DNA from: Candidatus Trichofilum aggregatum
Lineage (GTDB): Bacteria; Chloroflexota; Anaerolineae; Promineifilales; Promineifilaceae
Length of the DNA: 64,000 nucleotides
NCBI GenBank assembly: GCA_016716885.1
Contig: JADJUV010000007.1
Coordinates: 1-64,000, forward strand
Direction of reading: 5' to 3'
In this document: positions 31,589 to 40,529 of the stretch, in pieces
Numbering within the stretch: position 1 is the stretch's first letter
Layout: each line of letters opens with the position of its first letter
Notes under the pieces: generated by a model
Database searches by the model: none
What the model was told of the DNA's origin: nothing
Seen by the model: only the letters and a program-made list of their open reading frames with translations
Translations under genes and position numbers: made by a program

Positions 31589-31753
31589 TTCAACTGAAAT
31601 GAAACACGCGATTTACCAAAGGGTGTGTTTCAAATGAGTTGAGCAATGAGTGCCTGGCACGGGGCAGGCGAAGTTGTGTTAAGCCCAGGTTCGTCTGCCC
31701 CGTGCCAGGCACTGGATGAACGTCAACCGAAATGAAACACGCGATTTACCAAA
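31589..31753. repeat. Direct repeats flanking a 24-bp-arm hairpin
   Basis: Direct repeats of about 32 bp (31589-31620 and 31722-31753, core GAAATGAAACACGCGATTTA) flank a hairpin. Its arms 31649-31672 and 31690-31713 (core GTGCCTGGCACGGGGCAG) match in 23 of 24 positions. The 540-bp gap 31326-31863 otherwise contains only the repeat tract at 31828 and no gene. Confidence 0.75.
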
Positions 31754-31827
31754 TCGCCCTACAACGTGTTTGGCACCGTTTACCGACTTTTGAACCACGC
31801 CGGAATTCCCAAATTAAGAATTGCGGA

Positions 31828-31869
31828 TCTCCCAGTCTCTCAGTCTCTCAGTCTCTCAATCTCTCAGTC
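31828..31869. repeat. Short tandem repeat tract (TCTCTCAG octamers)
   Basis: Five TCTCTCAG-type units end at the stop codon of the M23 lipoprotein gene. Confidence 0.85.
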
Positions 31870-32973
31870 ACCCTCTTCCGGCGACACCCCAGCCACTGGC
31901 TCAATCACAATTTCCACAAAACTGGTGCGGTTAGCATAGACCCACACTTCCCCCTGATACTTCTTGGTGCCTTGGGTCACAATCACTTCATAATAACCAG
32001 CATGAACATCATCAAAGGCGAAATTTTCTTGCCAGAAGCCATCGGCGTTTAGACTTTCCAGGGCATAACTGGTGGTGGCGGCATAGTTGGATGGCGCATC
32101 TACCCGGCGCAAGGTGACCGGTGCTTCATGAGCCAACGCCCCATTAGCAAACACAATCCGCCCCGCGACAGCTCCCCGATCAGGGAAGGGGTTAAACCAT
32201 AAGATGGGATTACGTGTGGCCTCGTAACTGTTTTGACCCACACGTACCTCAAAATGGAGATGCGGGCCATCGGCCACGCCGGTAGCGCCGGATAAAGCGA
32301 TGATGTCTTGACTGGCTACCACCTGGCCTGCTACCACATAAATCTGGGAGAGATGGCCATACAAGGAGAAGACGGGTTGTCCTTCTAGTTGGAAATCGTG
32401 TTGGATAACCACCACGTTGCCATAAAAATTGGTATGTGGACCAACCAGAGTTTCGCTATCGGGGCCAGCGAACAGGACGGTTCCGGCATTGGCAGCCAAA
32501 ATTTCTGTGCCCGCTACCACATCAAACTCAACACCGTGATGCGGCCGCAACGTCCCCCCTCGTGTACTCCCATACGGATAAATCTTGTTGGTCCAGACCA
32601 CCCCACCCTCAGCGATGGGGCGATAAAACCAGAAATGATCCGTGGTAGGTGGCGGCGGGGGCGGTGGCGTAAAGGTAGGCCCAGCCGTCGCCGTGGGCGA
32701 AACCGTGGGGGGAACCTGGGTTGGAGTAGCCTGGGGAACATCAACCAGCCTGAAGTCGGGCTGATTATGGCTCGGTTCAGGCTCAACATAGTTAACGGCG
32801 GGTTCGGCCAGCGTGGGAATGGGTGAGGCGGTTGACACCGGCACCAAAGCCATTGTAGCCGTGGCGGTAAAGGCAGGCATCGCGGCCGCGTTCGTCCCCA
32901 CTACCTGCGGCTGGCAGGCCACGGTAAGTGTGAGCAGTAAAAGATAAACAGCCAACAGTAAAAATCGTTTCAT
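31864..32973 (-). CDS. M23-family peptidase lipoprotein
   Basis: This 369-residue protein has a lipoprotein signal (LTLTVAC, acylated C20), a Thr/Pro-rich spacer (residues 82-110) and a LytM/M23 domain. The motif HHGVEFD (145-151) has Glu at the position where most M23 enzymes have the zinc-binding Asp. The second motif GPHLHFEVR supplies the other histidines. M23 enzymes cut peptidoglycan cross-links, while variants act as regulators of amidases. The Glu replacement leaves activity uncertain. A beta-rich domain follows (AGRIVFANGALAHEAPVTL). The FtcD gene lies 15 bp upstream on the same strand, so they may share a transcript. Confidence 0.83.
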   Translation of the reverse strand: MKRFLLLAVYLLLLTLTVACQPQVVGTNAAAMPAFTATATMALVPVSTASPIPTLAEPAVNYVEPEPSHNQPDFRLVDVPQATPTQVPPTVSPTATAGPTFTPPPPPPPTTDHFWFYRPIAEGGVVWTNKIYPYGSTRGGTLRPHHGVEFDVVAGTEILAANAGTVLFAGPDSETLVGPHTNFYGNVVVIQHDFQLEGQPVFSLYGHLSQIYVVAGQVVASQDIIALSGATGVADGPHLHFEVRVGQNSYEATRNPILWFNPFPDRGAVAGRIVFANGALAHEAPVTLRRVDAPSNYAATTSYALESLNADGFWQENFAFDDVHAGYYEVIVTQGTKKYQGEVWVYANRTSFVEIVIEPVAGVSPEEGD

Positions 32974-32988
32974 AAAGAAGTTTGGCTC

Positions 32989-34518
32989 TCAGAAACCGCC
33001 GCGCTCGGCGGCTATATGGGTAATTTCATCAGCCAGTTGGGCAATATCGCTTTCGATTTGGGCCAATTCGTCGCGCCAGGCCTGGGCCAGGGTCTGGTCT
33101 TGCAGGCTAACAGCGTTGGTTTTGACGTTGAGGCTGGCGACCTGCGCGGCCGCACGCGCCATGATCCCCCCTGCGGCCGCATCTGTCGCCGCATTGACAT
33201 TGCCCACCGAGGCCATTTGCCGGGCCAGTTTAGCCGCTTCCAGGCTCAGTCGGGCCACCCGCAAGGGCACCTCGGCCGCGCCGATAGTGGCCTGCTCAAT
33301 AGCCGCCTGCCGTTCGGCTTCGGGCAGGCTTTTGTTACGCATGGCGGCCATCACCTGTTCAAACGCGGCCGCGTCCTCACGCACCGCTTTGGTCAGTTGC
33401 AGGCGGAGCAACTCGGCCGAAGCCAGAACGGCCTGGGCTTGTTCGTTGACATCGGCGTATTTTTTGCGGCCGATGGTTAAACCAGCGACCATTTGGGCCA
33501 ACGCGGCCGCGAGCGCTCCAGCCAGGGCGGCCACAGCGCCACCACCGGGGGCAGGCTGATTGCTGGCGACCGCTTCAATAAATGCGTGGGGGGTTAGTTC
33601 ATCACCCGACCCATTCGCCGTGGCTTCAACCTGGGCCATCCGCAATTCCAACACCTGATCATCCTTCAGACCATCCAGTTGCAGATACCATTTAGCCGTG
33701 TCTAGCAACGCCTTTTGCGGGGTTAAGCCTACTAATTCGGCCTTTGTCACGGTCAGGCCATATTGCGCCGCTTCCCGCTTAACCAATTCTTGCACCCGGT
33801 AGATGGGGGTTTTCTCAAAGTTGGTCAGATTCATGCTTACCTGGGCCTGCCCTTCAACCAGAAAACCCAACGCCTGCACATACCGAAACCCACCGCCGGT
33901 AAAACGAATCCCCGCGGCGATTTTTTTGGCTATTTCGACTTTATCGGTATTCAGATATAGGTTGTAGGCAATGAGGAAGGGGCGTGCGCCGATGACGGTA
34001 GCCCCCCACGGTTTGGCCTCAGCCGGGCCAAAATCGGGCTGGCGGGCCGGATTGGTGGCAACTTCTTTTTGCCACAACTCATATTCCCCTTTGCGAATGT
34101 CTGATAGTTTCTCCCGTTCCGGCCGGGTGGCCGCTTCGCCATAAAGGTAGACACAAATACCCAACTCGCGGCCAACCCGCTCCCCCAATCGCCGGGCCAT
34201 CGCCACACATTCGGCCGTTGTCACCTCAGAAACGGGGACAAAGGGACACACATCGGTGGCTCCGATGCGGGGATGCTCACCGTGGTGGTGGTCCAGGTTG
34301 ATGTGCTTTTGGGCGGTCGCCATGGCCTGAAAAGCGGCTTCTTCTACCGGTTCGGGTTCACCCACGAAGGTGATGACGGTACGGTTGTGGTCGGGATCGG
34401 GGTCGGTACCAAGAAGGCGAATACCAGGAACAGAACGGATCGCGGCCGCGATCGCCTCAATCACTTCTGTCCGTCTCCCCTCGCTAAAATTCGGAATACA
34501 TTCCACAATTCTGGGCAT
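32989..34518 (-). CDS. ftcD: Bifunctional glutamate formiminotransferase / formiminotetrahydrofolate cyclodeaminase
   Basis: Residues 1-300 match the formiminotransferase (IVECIPNFSEGRR, HRHG-like HHHGEHPRIGATDVCPFVP, FTGGGFRYVQALG). Residues about 310-509 match the cyclodeaminase (AVASNQPAPGGGAVAALAGALAAALAQMV). The enzyme passes a formimino group from formiminoglutamate to tetrahydrofolate, then releases ammonia and yields methenyl-THF, normally in histidine degradation. No hut genes are in the window. Next to the betaine-type transporter and other one-carbon genes, it may feed the same folate pool (inference). AGAGGAG lies 8 bases before the ATG. The domain fusion is as in eukaryotic FTCD; many bacteria have separate proteins. 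Confidence 0.93.
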   Translation of the reverse strand: MPRIVECIPNFSEGRRTEVIEAIAAAIRSVPGIRLLGTDPDPDHNRTVITFVGEPEPVEEAAFQAMATAQKHINLDHHHGEHPRIGATDVCPFVPVSEVTTAECVAMARRLGERVGRELGICVYLYGEAATRPEREKLSDIRKGEYELWQKEVATNPARQPDFGPAEAKPWGATVIGARPFLIAYNLYLNTDKVEIAKKIAAGIRFTGGGFRYVQALGFLVEGQAQVSMNLTNFEKTPIYRVQELVKREAAQYGLTVTKAELVGLTPQKALLDTAKWYLQLDGLKDDQVLELRMAQVEATANGSGDELTPHAFIEAVASNQPAPGGGAVAALAGALAAALAQMVAGLTIGRKKYADVNEQAQAVLASAELLRLQLTKAVREDAAAFEQVMAAMRNKSLPEAERQAAIEQATIGAAEVPLRVARLSLEAAKLARQMASVGNVNAATDAAAGGIMARAAAQVASLNVKTNAVSLQDQTLAQAWRDELAQIESDIAQLADEITHIAAERGGF

Positions 34519-34536
34519 GAATCAAACTCCTCTGAA

Positions 34537-34677
34537 GATAGCTTGTCAGCAATCAGCCAGTCAGCAAACAGTCAACAAGACAAGTGCTTCTTGGCAAACC
34601 GCAGAAAGATGCTTGTCAGCAATCAGCCAATCAGCAAATAGTCAGCAAGACAAGGTGCTTCATGGCAAACCGAAGAA
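34537..34677. repeat. Tandem duplication, two units of about 70 bp
   Basis: Unit 1 (34537-34607) and unit 2 (34608-34677) share GCTTGTCAGCAATCAGCCA, then CAAGACAAG and GGCAAACCG, with about 85% identity by eye. They lie upstream of ftcD and downstream of the permease. Each unit itself contains smaller TCAGCAA-type heptamers. Confidence 0.8.
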
Positions 34678-34731
34678 TTGTAACAGAAACAGGGTGAAAG
34701 GTTTAAGGGAACAAAACCAACCCGGCAAGGC

Positions 34732-36795
34732 TCAGTTTCCCAAATTCATGACGCGCTGATATCGTTGCACCCAGGCCTGGGTGAGCCGATCCAGGATAAT
34801 TGCCAGGGTGACGATGGCCAACCCGGACTCAACCCCTAAGCCTAGCTGGTTACGCGCCAGACCGGTGACTACTTCGATGCCCAGACCGCTACTGCCGACT
34901 AATCCGGCAATGATGACCATGGCGAGAACCATCATGATGGTCTGGTTGATGCCTGCCATGAGGGAAGGCAGGGCCAGGGGAAGTTCAACTTTACGCAAGG
35001 TTTGCCAGGTGGTGGAACCAAAAGCGTGGGCAGCCTCAACCGCGGCCGCGTCCACTTGTTTGATCCCCAAGGCTGTCAGCCGGATCGTGGGCGGCAAGGC
35101 ATACAACACCGAAGCGATGATACCGGGCACACGCCCCAGATTAAAGAGCATGATGACCGGAACCAGATAGACAAAGGCGGGGATGGTCTGCAAAAAGTCC
35201 AGCAAGGGACGCAAGCTTTGCTCTAGCCAGCGGTAGCGGGCGGAAAAAACGCCCAGCGGCACACCCAACAATACAGACAAGGAGACGGCCACAATAACCT
35301 GGCTGAGGGTATCCATACCTGCATTCCACATGCCCAACGCCCCCAGAAATACCAGTCCAGCCCCCACCCCCACCGCCAGTCTCCAGCCGGACAAAACCAG
35401 GGCCGCGGCCGCGAACAGCAATATCACCACCGGCCAGGGCAAACCCGTCGTCAAAAAAGTACGCAACGGATTCAGCACCTCTAGCGTCAGCCAGTCACTA
35501 AACGGCCCCGTGCCCAACCCACTTTCGCCAATTTCGTACACATGAACCTGCGCCCAACGCACAGCCCCATCCACCGGCTCTTCCAGATTGATATTCCACT
35601 GGTCAGGGAAGGTTTGCCAGCCCAAAGTCAGGCACAAGATGAGGAGTATAAGGAGAAAAATGCCGGTTACCAGCCAGTAAGCCTGGGGGGTGAAGCGTGA
35701 GAGATAACGCGCCAGGTATCCGATGATCTGGTAAATCCGATCCAGTAACTGTTCCACCCCTCTGGCCCAGCCGAATCTGGCCCAGGTTTCGGGCAGTAGG
35801 CGGAAGGTTTGTTTGGGGGCCGTGCCCGTCAAATCCATTTTAGCCAGGGCATCGCTGAGGCGATCCAGCAATACAGCCATAAACACAATCGCCAACCCCG
35901 CTTCCAAAGCCCGCCCCACCCTGATCGAACGCAACGACTGCAAAACGATGTCGCCCAATCCACCCCCACCGATGAGCGAGGCAATGACGACAATGCCCAT
36001 CGCCATCATAATGGTCTGATTAACACCAGCCATGATGGTGGGCAAAGCCAGCGGTAGTTGCACTTTGAAGAGAATTTGGCGGGAAGTGGAGCCAAATGAG
36101 CGGGCCGCTTCCAGAGCTTCTTCGGAGACCTGGCGCAAACCGAGATTGGTGAGGCGAATGGCCGGGGGGATGGCATAGATGACGGTGGCAATGACGCTGG
36201 GCACACGAGCCACCCCAAAAAAGAGTAAAACGGGGATCAGATACACAAAGGCGGGCATTGTCTGCATGGCGTCCAGAACGGGGCGTAAGGCTCTTTCTAG
36301 CCGTTCGGAGCGGGCGGTGAGAACGCCCAGGGGAATGCCGATGAGCAAGGCGATGAGCACGGCGATGAGCATGAGCGACAGCGTTTCCATGCTCTCTTCC
36401 CAGTAACCGATGAAACCCATGAGGAGCAGGCAGGTGGTGGTGACGAGGGCAGTACGCAGGTTGGCAATGCGTTGGGCGATGAGGAAGACCGCGGCCGCGA
36501 ACACCGGCCAGGGTAACCAGAGCAAAAATGTTTCCGTGCGACGCAACACTGTGTCAATCACGGTGCTCAAGGGGCCAAAAAAGTAGAGGAACATCGGGTG
36601 GCTCTTGCGGTTGCCGATGGCCCATACTTTGAAGGCATCCATCGGCTCACGCAGGCCCAGGTTCCATTCAGCGGGGAAAGCACCTAACCCGTTACCCAGG
36701 TGATGAAGCAAAAACAGCGCGGCCGCGAGCACCAACAACACGAGCAGAGCCATGTTGACACGTCGGCGGGTGAGGGGGGGGCGGGGGATGACCAT
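34732..36795 (-). CDS. Glycine-betaine/proline-type ABC transporter permease, two ProW domains fused
   Basis: This 687-residue protein contains two complete ProW/OpuAB-like permease units. The EAA-type loops are EEALEAARSFGSTSRQILFK in the first half and DAAAVEAAHAFGSTTWQTLRK in the second. Each is preceded by a PAFVYL(I/V)PV segment. Such permeases usually function as homodimers of a single-unit protein. Here duplication and fusion would supply both halves in one chain. The ATPase gene lies just upstream (stop at 36896). A periplasmic binding protein (ProX) is not in the window. Substrate class (quaternary amines or proline) is inferred from family. Confidence 0.88.
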   Translation of the reverse strand: MVIPRPPLTRRRVNMALLVLLVLAAALFLLHHLGNGLGAFPAEWNLGLREPMDAFKVWAIGNRKSHPMFLYFFGPLSTVIDTVLRRTETFLLWLPWPVFAAAVFLIAQRIANLRTALVTTTCLLLMGFIGYWEESMETLSLMLIAVLIALLIGIPLGVLTARSERLERALRPVLDAMQTMPAFVYLIPVLLFFGVARVPSVIATVIYAIPPAIRLTNLGLRQVSEEALEAARSFGSTSRQILFKVQLPLALPTIMAGVNQTIMMAMGIVVIASLIGGGGLGDIVLQSLRSIRVGRALEAGLAIVFMAVLLDRLSDALAKMDLTGTAPKQTFRLLPETWARFGWARGVEQLLDRIYQIIGYLARYLSRFTPQAYWLVTGIFLLILLILCLTLGWQTFPDQWNINLEEPVDGAVRWAQVHVYEIGESGLGTGPFSDWLTLEVLNPLRTFLTTGLPWPVVILLFAAAALVLSGWRLAVGVGAGLVFLGALGMWNAGMDTLSQVIVAVSLSVLLGVPLGVFSARYRWLEQSLRPLLDFLQTIPAFVYLVPVIMLFNLGRVPGIIASVLYALPPTIRLTALGIKQVDAAAVEAAHAFGSTTWQTLRKVELPLALPSLMAGINQTIMMVLAMVIIAGLVGSSGLGIEVVTGLARNQLGLGVESGLAIVTLAIILDRLTQAWVQRYQRVMNLGN

Positions 36796-36796
36796 G

Positions 36797-36895
36797 GGAG
36801 GGATTGGGAGACTAAGAGACTAAGAGATTAAGAGACTAAGAGATTAAGAGATTGAGAGACTGAATAACTCGAAACTCGAAACTCAAAACTCGCAA
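36797..36895. repeat. Short tandem repeat tract (GAGACTAA octamers and ACTCGAA heptamers)
   Basis: About seven GAGACTAA/GAGATTAA units are followed by four ACTCGAA-type units. They fill the gap between the transporter ATPase and permease genes. Confidence 0.88.
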
Positions 36896-37936
36896 CTAAC
36901 TCTCCACCAGCGCCTGCATCACCAGGGTGCGGTCTACTTCGCCGATGCAGAGGGCGTCGTCGTTGAGGACGAGGCAGAGTTCGTCGTGATCCATGACAAA
37001 CGGGATGAGGTTTTCCAGGGTGGTGGTTTGGGGGCAGGTGCGGCTGTTGCCGTTGGGGTGGAAGGGCGGCCGCGGCCGCATCACTTCTTGCGCCGTCAGC
37101 ACCTTCACGCGGGGCACATCTTTGGTGAACTCCCGCACATACCCATCCGCTGGCCGCGAGACAATTTCCTGGGGAGTGCCCACCTGCACAAACACCCCAT
37201 CCTTCATAATGGCAATCCGATCCCCCAGTTTCACCGCTTCCAGAAAATCATGGGTGATAAAGATGATGGTTTTGTGCATCATCTTCTGCAAACGAATCAA
37301 TTCGTCTTGCATCTCCCGGCGAATGAGCGGATCAAGGGCGCTAAACGGTTCGTCGCAAAGGAGTATCTGGGGATCAACGGCCAGCGCCCGCGCCAGACCG
37401 ACCCGTTGCTGCATACCACCACTTAACTCATGGGGATACTTTTGCCCCCACCCGGCCAGCCCCACCAGGTCAATCAATTCCATCGCTTTTTTGAGGCGAG
37501 CGGTACGCTCTAAGCCTTGCACTTCCAGGCCATAGGCTACATTTTCGAGTACACGGCGGTGGGGAAACAGGCCAAAGCGCTGGAATACCATACTCATACG
37601 GTGGCGACGTAATTCCCGTAGCGCGGCCGCGTCCATACCCACAACATCCACCCCATCTACCAAAATTTCCCCCTGGGTTGGCTCAATGAGCCGGGAAAGA
37701 CAGCGCACCAGGGTAGATTTGCCGCTACCAGAAAGCCCCATCACCACAAATAACTCGCCCGGACGCACGGCAAAAGAGACATCTTGCACCGCCACGACAT
37801 GACCCGTTTGGGTGAGGATATCGGTTTTGGAGACACCCTGGGCCAGAAGCGGCCGCACGCTGGCCGGGTTGGGGCCAAACAATTTCCACAGATGACGGCA
37901 TTCAATTTTGGGGGCTGAAGCAGGTTCCATTTTCAT
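36896..37936 (-). CDS. Glycine-betaine/proline-type ABC transporter ATP-binding protein (ProV-like)
   Basis: This 346-residue protein has Walker A GLSGSGKST (67-75), signature LSGGMQQRV (171-179) and Walker B ILLCDEP with E196. The early segment (RHLWKLFGPNP) is typical of ProV/OpuAA. ProV proteins usually carry two CBS domains that sense ionic strength. Here only about 80 residues follow the ATPase core, so the regulatory part is short. It energises the fused permease encoded downstream. Uptake of betaine-like compounds for osmoprotection or as a carbon source is likely. Confidence 0.9.
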   Translation of the reverse strand: MKMEPASAPKIECRHLWKLFGPNPASVRPLLAQGVSKTDILTQTGHVVAVQDVSFAVRPGELFVVMGLSGSGKSTLVRCLSRLIEPTQGEILVDGVDVVGMDAAALRELRRHRMSMVFQRFGLFPHRRVLENVAYGLEVQGLERTARLKKAMELIDLVGLAGWGQKYPHELSGGMQQRVGLARALAVDPQILLCDEPFSALDPLIRREMQDELIRLQKMMHKTIIFITHDFLEAVKLGDRIAIMKDGVFVQVGTPQEIVSRPADGYVREFTKDVPRVKVLTAQEVMRPRPPFHPNGNSRTCPQTTTLENLIPFVMDHDELCLVLNDDALCIGEVDRTLVMQALVES

Positions 37937-38039
37937 TTATGATTGATCGGCTTCGTCATGCTGACTAAAACAATCGCACCAGATTTAGAGCTTATGGGGG
38001 CAACGTGGAGGGATGTATACAGCCAAAACAACGAAAAGT

Positions 38040-38130
38040 CAATCCAATTCTCTTGGTATCAGCAATTTTAAATTCGAGACCATTCGTAGGGACGGGACAG
38101 GTGAGCCAGGATGTGACCGGAACGGGAGCC
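38040..38130. repeat. Partial copy of MITE-like family B
   Basis: CAGCAATTTTAAATTCGAG and the following GACCATTCGTAGGGACGGG plus ACAGGTGAGCCAGGATGTGA match the left half of the element at 45451-45683. The right end is missing. It lies in the 408-bp gap 37937-38345, which otherwise holds the palindrome at 38197. Confidence 0.65.
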
Positions 38131-38196
38131 TTGTACCGCAGAGCGTCGTGGGAACCATTCCACGCAGAGTGTGGAATGAGCATAGGCAATGGCTGA

Positions 38197-38274
38197 CCCT
38201 CACCCCCGGCCCCTCTCCCGAAACGGGAGAGGGGAGTTGGTTCCCTCTCCCTGGGGAGAGGGTTAGGGTGAGGG
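38197..38274. repeat. Palindromic intergenic repeat (CCCTCACCC / GGGTGAGGG type)
   Basis: CCCTCACCCCCGGCCCCTCT on the left pairs with AGAGGGTTAGGGTGAGGG on the right, with nested shorter hairpins between. Repeats of this form are widespread in bacterial genomes. Confidence 0.75.
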
Positions 38275-38345
38275 CTGTATCGTTACAAATTGAGAGTGGT
38301 CGTCATCGTATCTCATTGCGGGCAAAGTAAAGTATGATTAGGCAC

Positions 38346-39412
38346 ATGAATACCACCACCCAACAACTGGAATGGAGCCTCGCGGCCGCGACTCGAAGTG
38401 GGCAACAGCTTGTCGTTTGCCAGATATTGCTACAACTTAGCCTGGTTCACCTCCAGGCGGGGATTATGCCCAGGTGGAGCAATGGGCCGGGCAAGGGCTA
38501 CCCATCGCCCGAAAGCTGCGCCAACCCCGTCTACAATTGGGGTTTTTGACCTGCCTGGGCAACGCGGCCGCGACCCAGGGTGATTACCACGCGGCCCAAA
38601 CGTGGTTTAGCGAGGCCCTGGCACTGGCCCAACAGCAAAACGACCCGGAACTCATCGGCCAGTTGACCTTCAACCTGGGGGCCATTGCGGCTAACCAGGG
38701 GGCGTATGATCAGGCCACCCGTTATTTCACGACCAGTCTGGCCCTGGCCCAAAAACATCAGCACCAGCCCCGCTTATGTCTGCTCTGGCTCCACCTGGGG
38801 GGAATTCAGATGGAGCTAGGGGATTTCGCGGCCGCGCAAGAGACGTTCGCGGCCGCCCTGGGGCTGGCAGAACAGTTGGAAAACCCCGAACGTATGGCGC
38901 AAGGGCGGCTAAACTTGGGCTTGCTGGCCCTGGAACAAACACAGTGGGCCGAAGCGGAGACGCATTTCCACGCGGCCCTGGCGTTGGCCCAGAATTTAGC
39001 CCAACGTGAGCTAATGGCCGCCTGCCAGATTGGCCTGGGCGCGGCCGCGCGTGAACAACAGCAGTGGCGGTCGGCTAACAGTTGGTTGGGAGAAGCGCTG
39101 GCGCTGGCGCGCACGTTGGGGCATCAATGGCATATTGCCGGGGCTTTGTTGGAATGGGGTGAACTGTACCGGGTGCAGGGGGTGAGGGACGCGGCCGCGA
39201 CGGCTTTCACAGAGGCCCTCTCACTGGCGCAAATGGGCGATAGGCCGGTTCAGGTTGCGGCCGCGCTGTTTGGTCTGGCCCAACTGGCTGACAACCCCGC
39301 CGGGGCCAGGCCACAGGCCCAAACCAGCCTGGAGATTTACCAGCGACTAGGCCATTTCCGCGCCGCCAAAGTAGCCCAATGGTTATCCGGGCAATCAGCG
39401 GCCACGTCATAA
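38346..39412 (+). CDS. TPR-repeat protein (one frameshift in a G4 run)
   Basis: The start at ATG 38346 (MNTTTQQLEWSLAAATRSG) leads to LQLSLVHLQAG. One extra G in the G4 run at about 38458-38462 then joins it to GDYAQVEQWAGQGLPIARK and seven or eight further TPR units of about 40 residues (for example GDYHAAQTWFSEALALAQQQ). The repaired length is about 355 residues. TPR solenoids bind partner proteins. No effector domain is attached. The pattern resembles the C-terminal half of STAND/LuxR regulators. The gene holds seven GCGGCCGC copies, the highest density in the window, because the motif reads Ala-Ala-Ala in TPR helices. Confidence 0.8.
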
Positions 39413-39475
39413 CCCAGATGATGCTTGCGCTACGCTCATTGTCATTCCTTTCACGATTCAGGATAATACCCGCCT

Positions 39476-40393
39476 ATGTCACGCCGAACTCAAGACCCCT
39501 ACCGCCCTGATCTTATAGAACGCTCACCGTTTTTGCTCATTTGGCGACAATCGCGGGAAGCGATTGCTGACCTACTGGTCCCCTTGTTGGCCGGGTTAAA
39601 AACGGTCTGGCTCTTACTTATTTCACCCACCCACTTTTTCCGCACCTGGTTTTTTGACCGCGCGGCCGCGCCCCGGCTCCACTTCCCTCTGGGTTTGCTC
39701 TGGCGCACCTTGAGTTCATCCCCTCAGTTACCTCTGGAACCACACCAATTTTTGCTCTTTGGCATCTTTACGGCGGCTCTGGCGGGATTTGGTTTTGATA
39801 ATAGCAACCGCGTCACCGGCTTTCTCGCCAATGCGGGCGCGGGCAATATTTTGTTGGAACAACTGCAACAAAATGCGCCGTCGTTAGCCACTATCATCAC
39901 CCGCGTTGAGGCGTTCACCGGTTCACCCACCTACACCACCCTCAGCCAATTTGTGGATAGCTCCATCGGTAGTGCCTTGTTAGAACTGATCATCAACCTG
40001 TACATCACCATGTTTTTTGCCCTGCTGTTCTGGGGATTCGTGCGCGGCCGCGTGGCCGCCAATCAAAGTTATAGCTTCTGGCTCTACCTGGCCGGACTAC
40101 AATATTTCACCACCGGCGTCTCATCCATCTTTTATCTCATCTTTTCTCTGGGCCTGAGCGCGGATGTCAGCACCTTTCTCTTCTGGCTGCTAGAAACGGC
40201 TCTGTTCGTCATCTGGCAATTTATCTTGCCCATGATCATCCTGCCACGCCTGTATCCATCCCTCAAAGCAGGAACCGTTCTGCTGGCCTGCCTGTTGGGA
40301 CGTGGTTTATTGTGGGGCATTGGCTGGTTCATCGCCGGATTTGGTTACACCTTGTTGGCTCTGTTGGCATCCCTGTTTGCCAGTGGTAGTTAG
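39476..40393 (+). CDS. Multi-pass membrane protein of unknown function
   Basis: This 305-residue protein has six to seven hydrophobic segments and a soluble N-terminus. The segment ISPTHFFRTWFF before the first helix is like the start of Yip1/DUF3667-type membrane proteins, but I cannot place it firmly. A large loop (residues about 108-165) lies between the helices. The ATG at 39476 follows the TPR gene by 63 bp. No operon partner is evident. No catalytic motif is visible. Confidence 0.65.
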   Translation: MSRRTQDPYRPDLIERSPFLLIWRQSREAIADLLVPLLAGLKTVWLLLISPTHFFRTWFFDRAAAPRLHFPLGLLWRTLSSSPQLPLEPHQFLLFGIFTAALAGFGFDNSNRVTGFLANAGAGNILLEQLQQNAPSLATIITRVEAFTGSPTYTTLSQFVDSSIGSALLELIINLYITMFFALLFWGFVRGRVAANQSYSFWLYLAGLQYFTTGVSSIFYLIFSLGLSADVSTFLFWLLETALFVIWQFILPMIILPRLYPSLKAGTVLLACLLGRGLLWGIGWFIAGFGYTLLALLASLFASGS

Positions 40394-40441
40394 CCATTTA
40401 CGAATCAGCTTACAGTTGAGCTAATAAAAAATATCGGCCAC

Positions 40442-40499
40442 GAATTTCACGAATTAACACGAATTTTCATTTCTTCATTCGTGCTAATTCGTGAAATTC
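40442..40499. repeat. Hairpin of CACGAATT units
   Basis: GAATTTCACGAATTAACACG pairs with CGTGCTAATTCGTGAAATTC across a short spacer. It lies between the membrane protein and DinB genes. Confidence 0.75.
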
Positions 40500-40529
40500 A
40501 AGGCAAAAGCCTTATTCACACTTTTGCCT

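Noticed and set aside
38197..38274. Novel repeat family at the GGGTGAGGG palindrome
   Set aside because: Palindromes of this form are common in many bacterial genomes.
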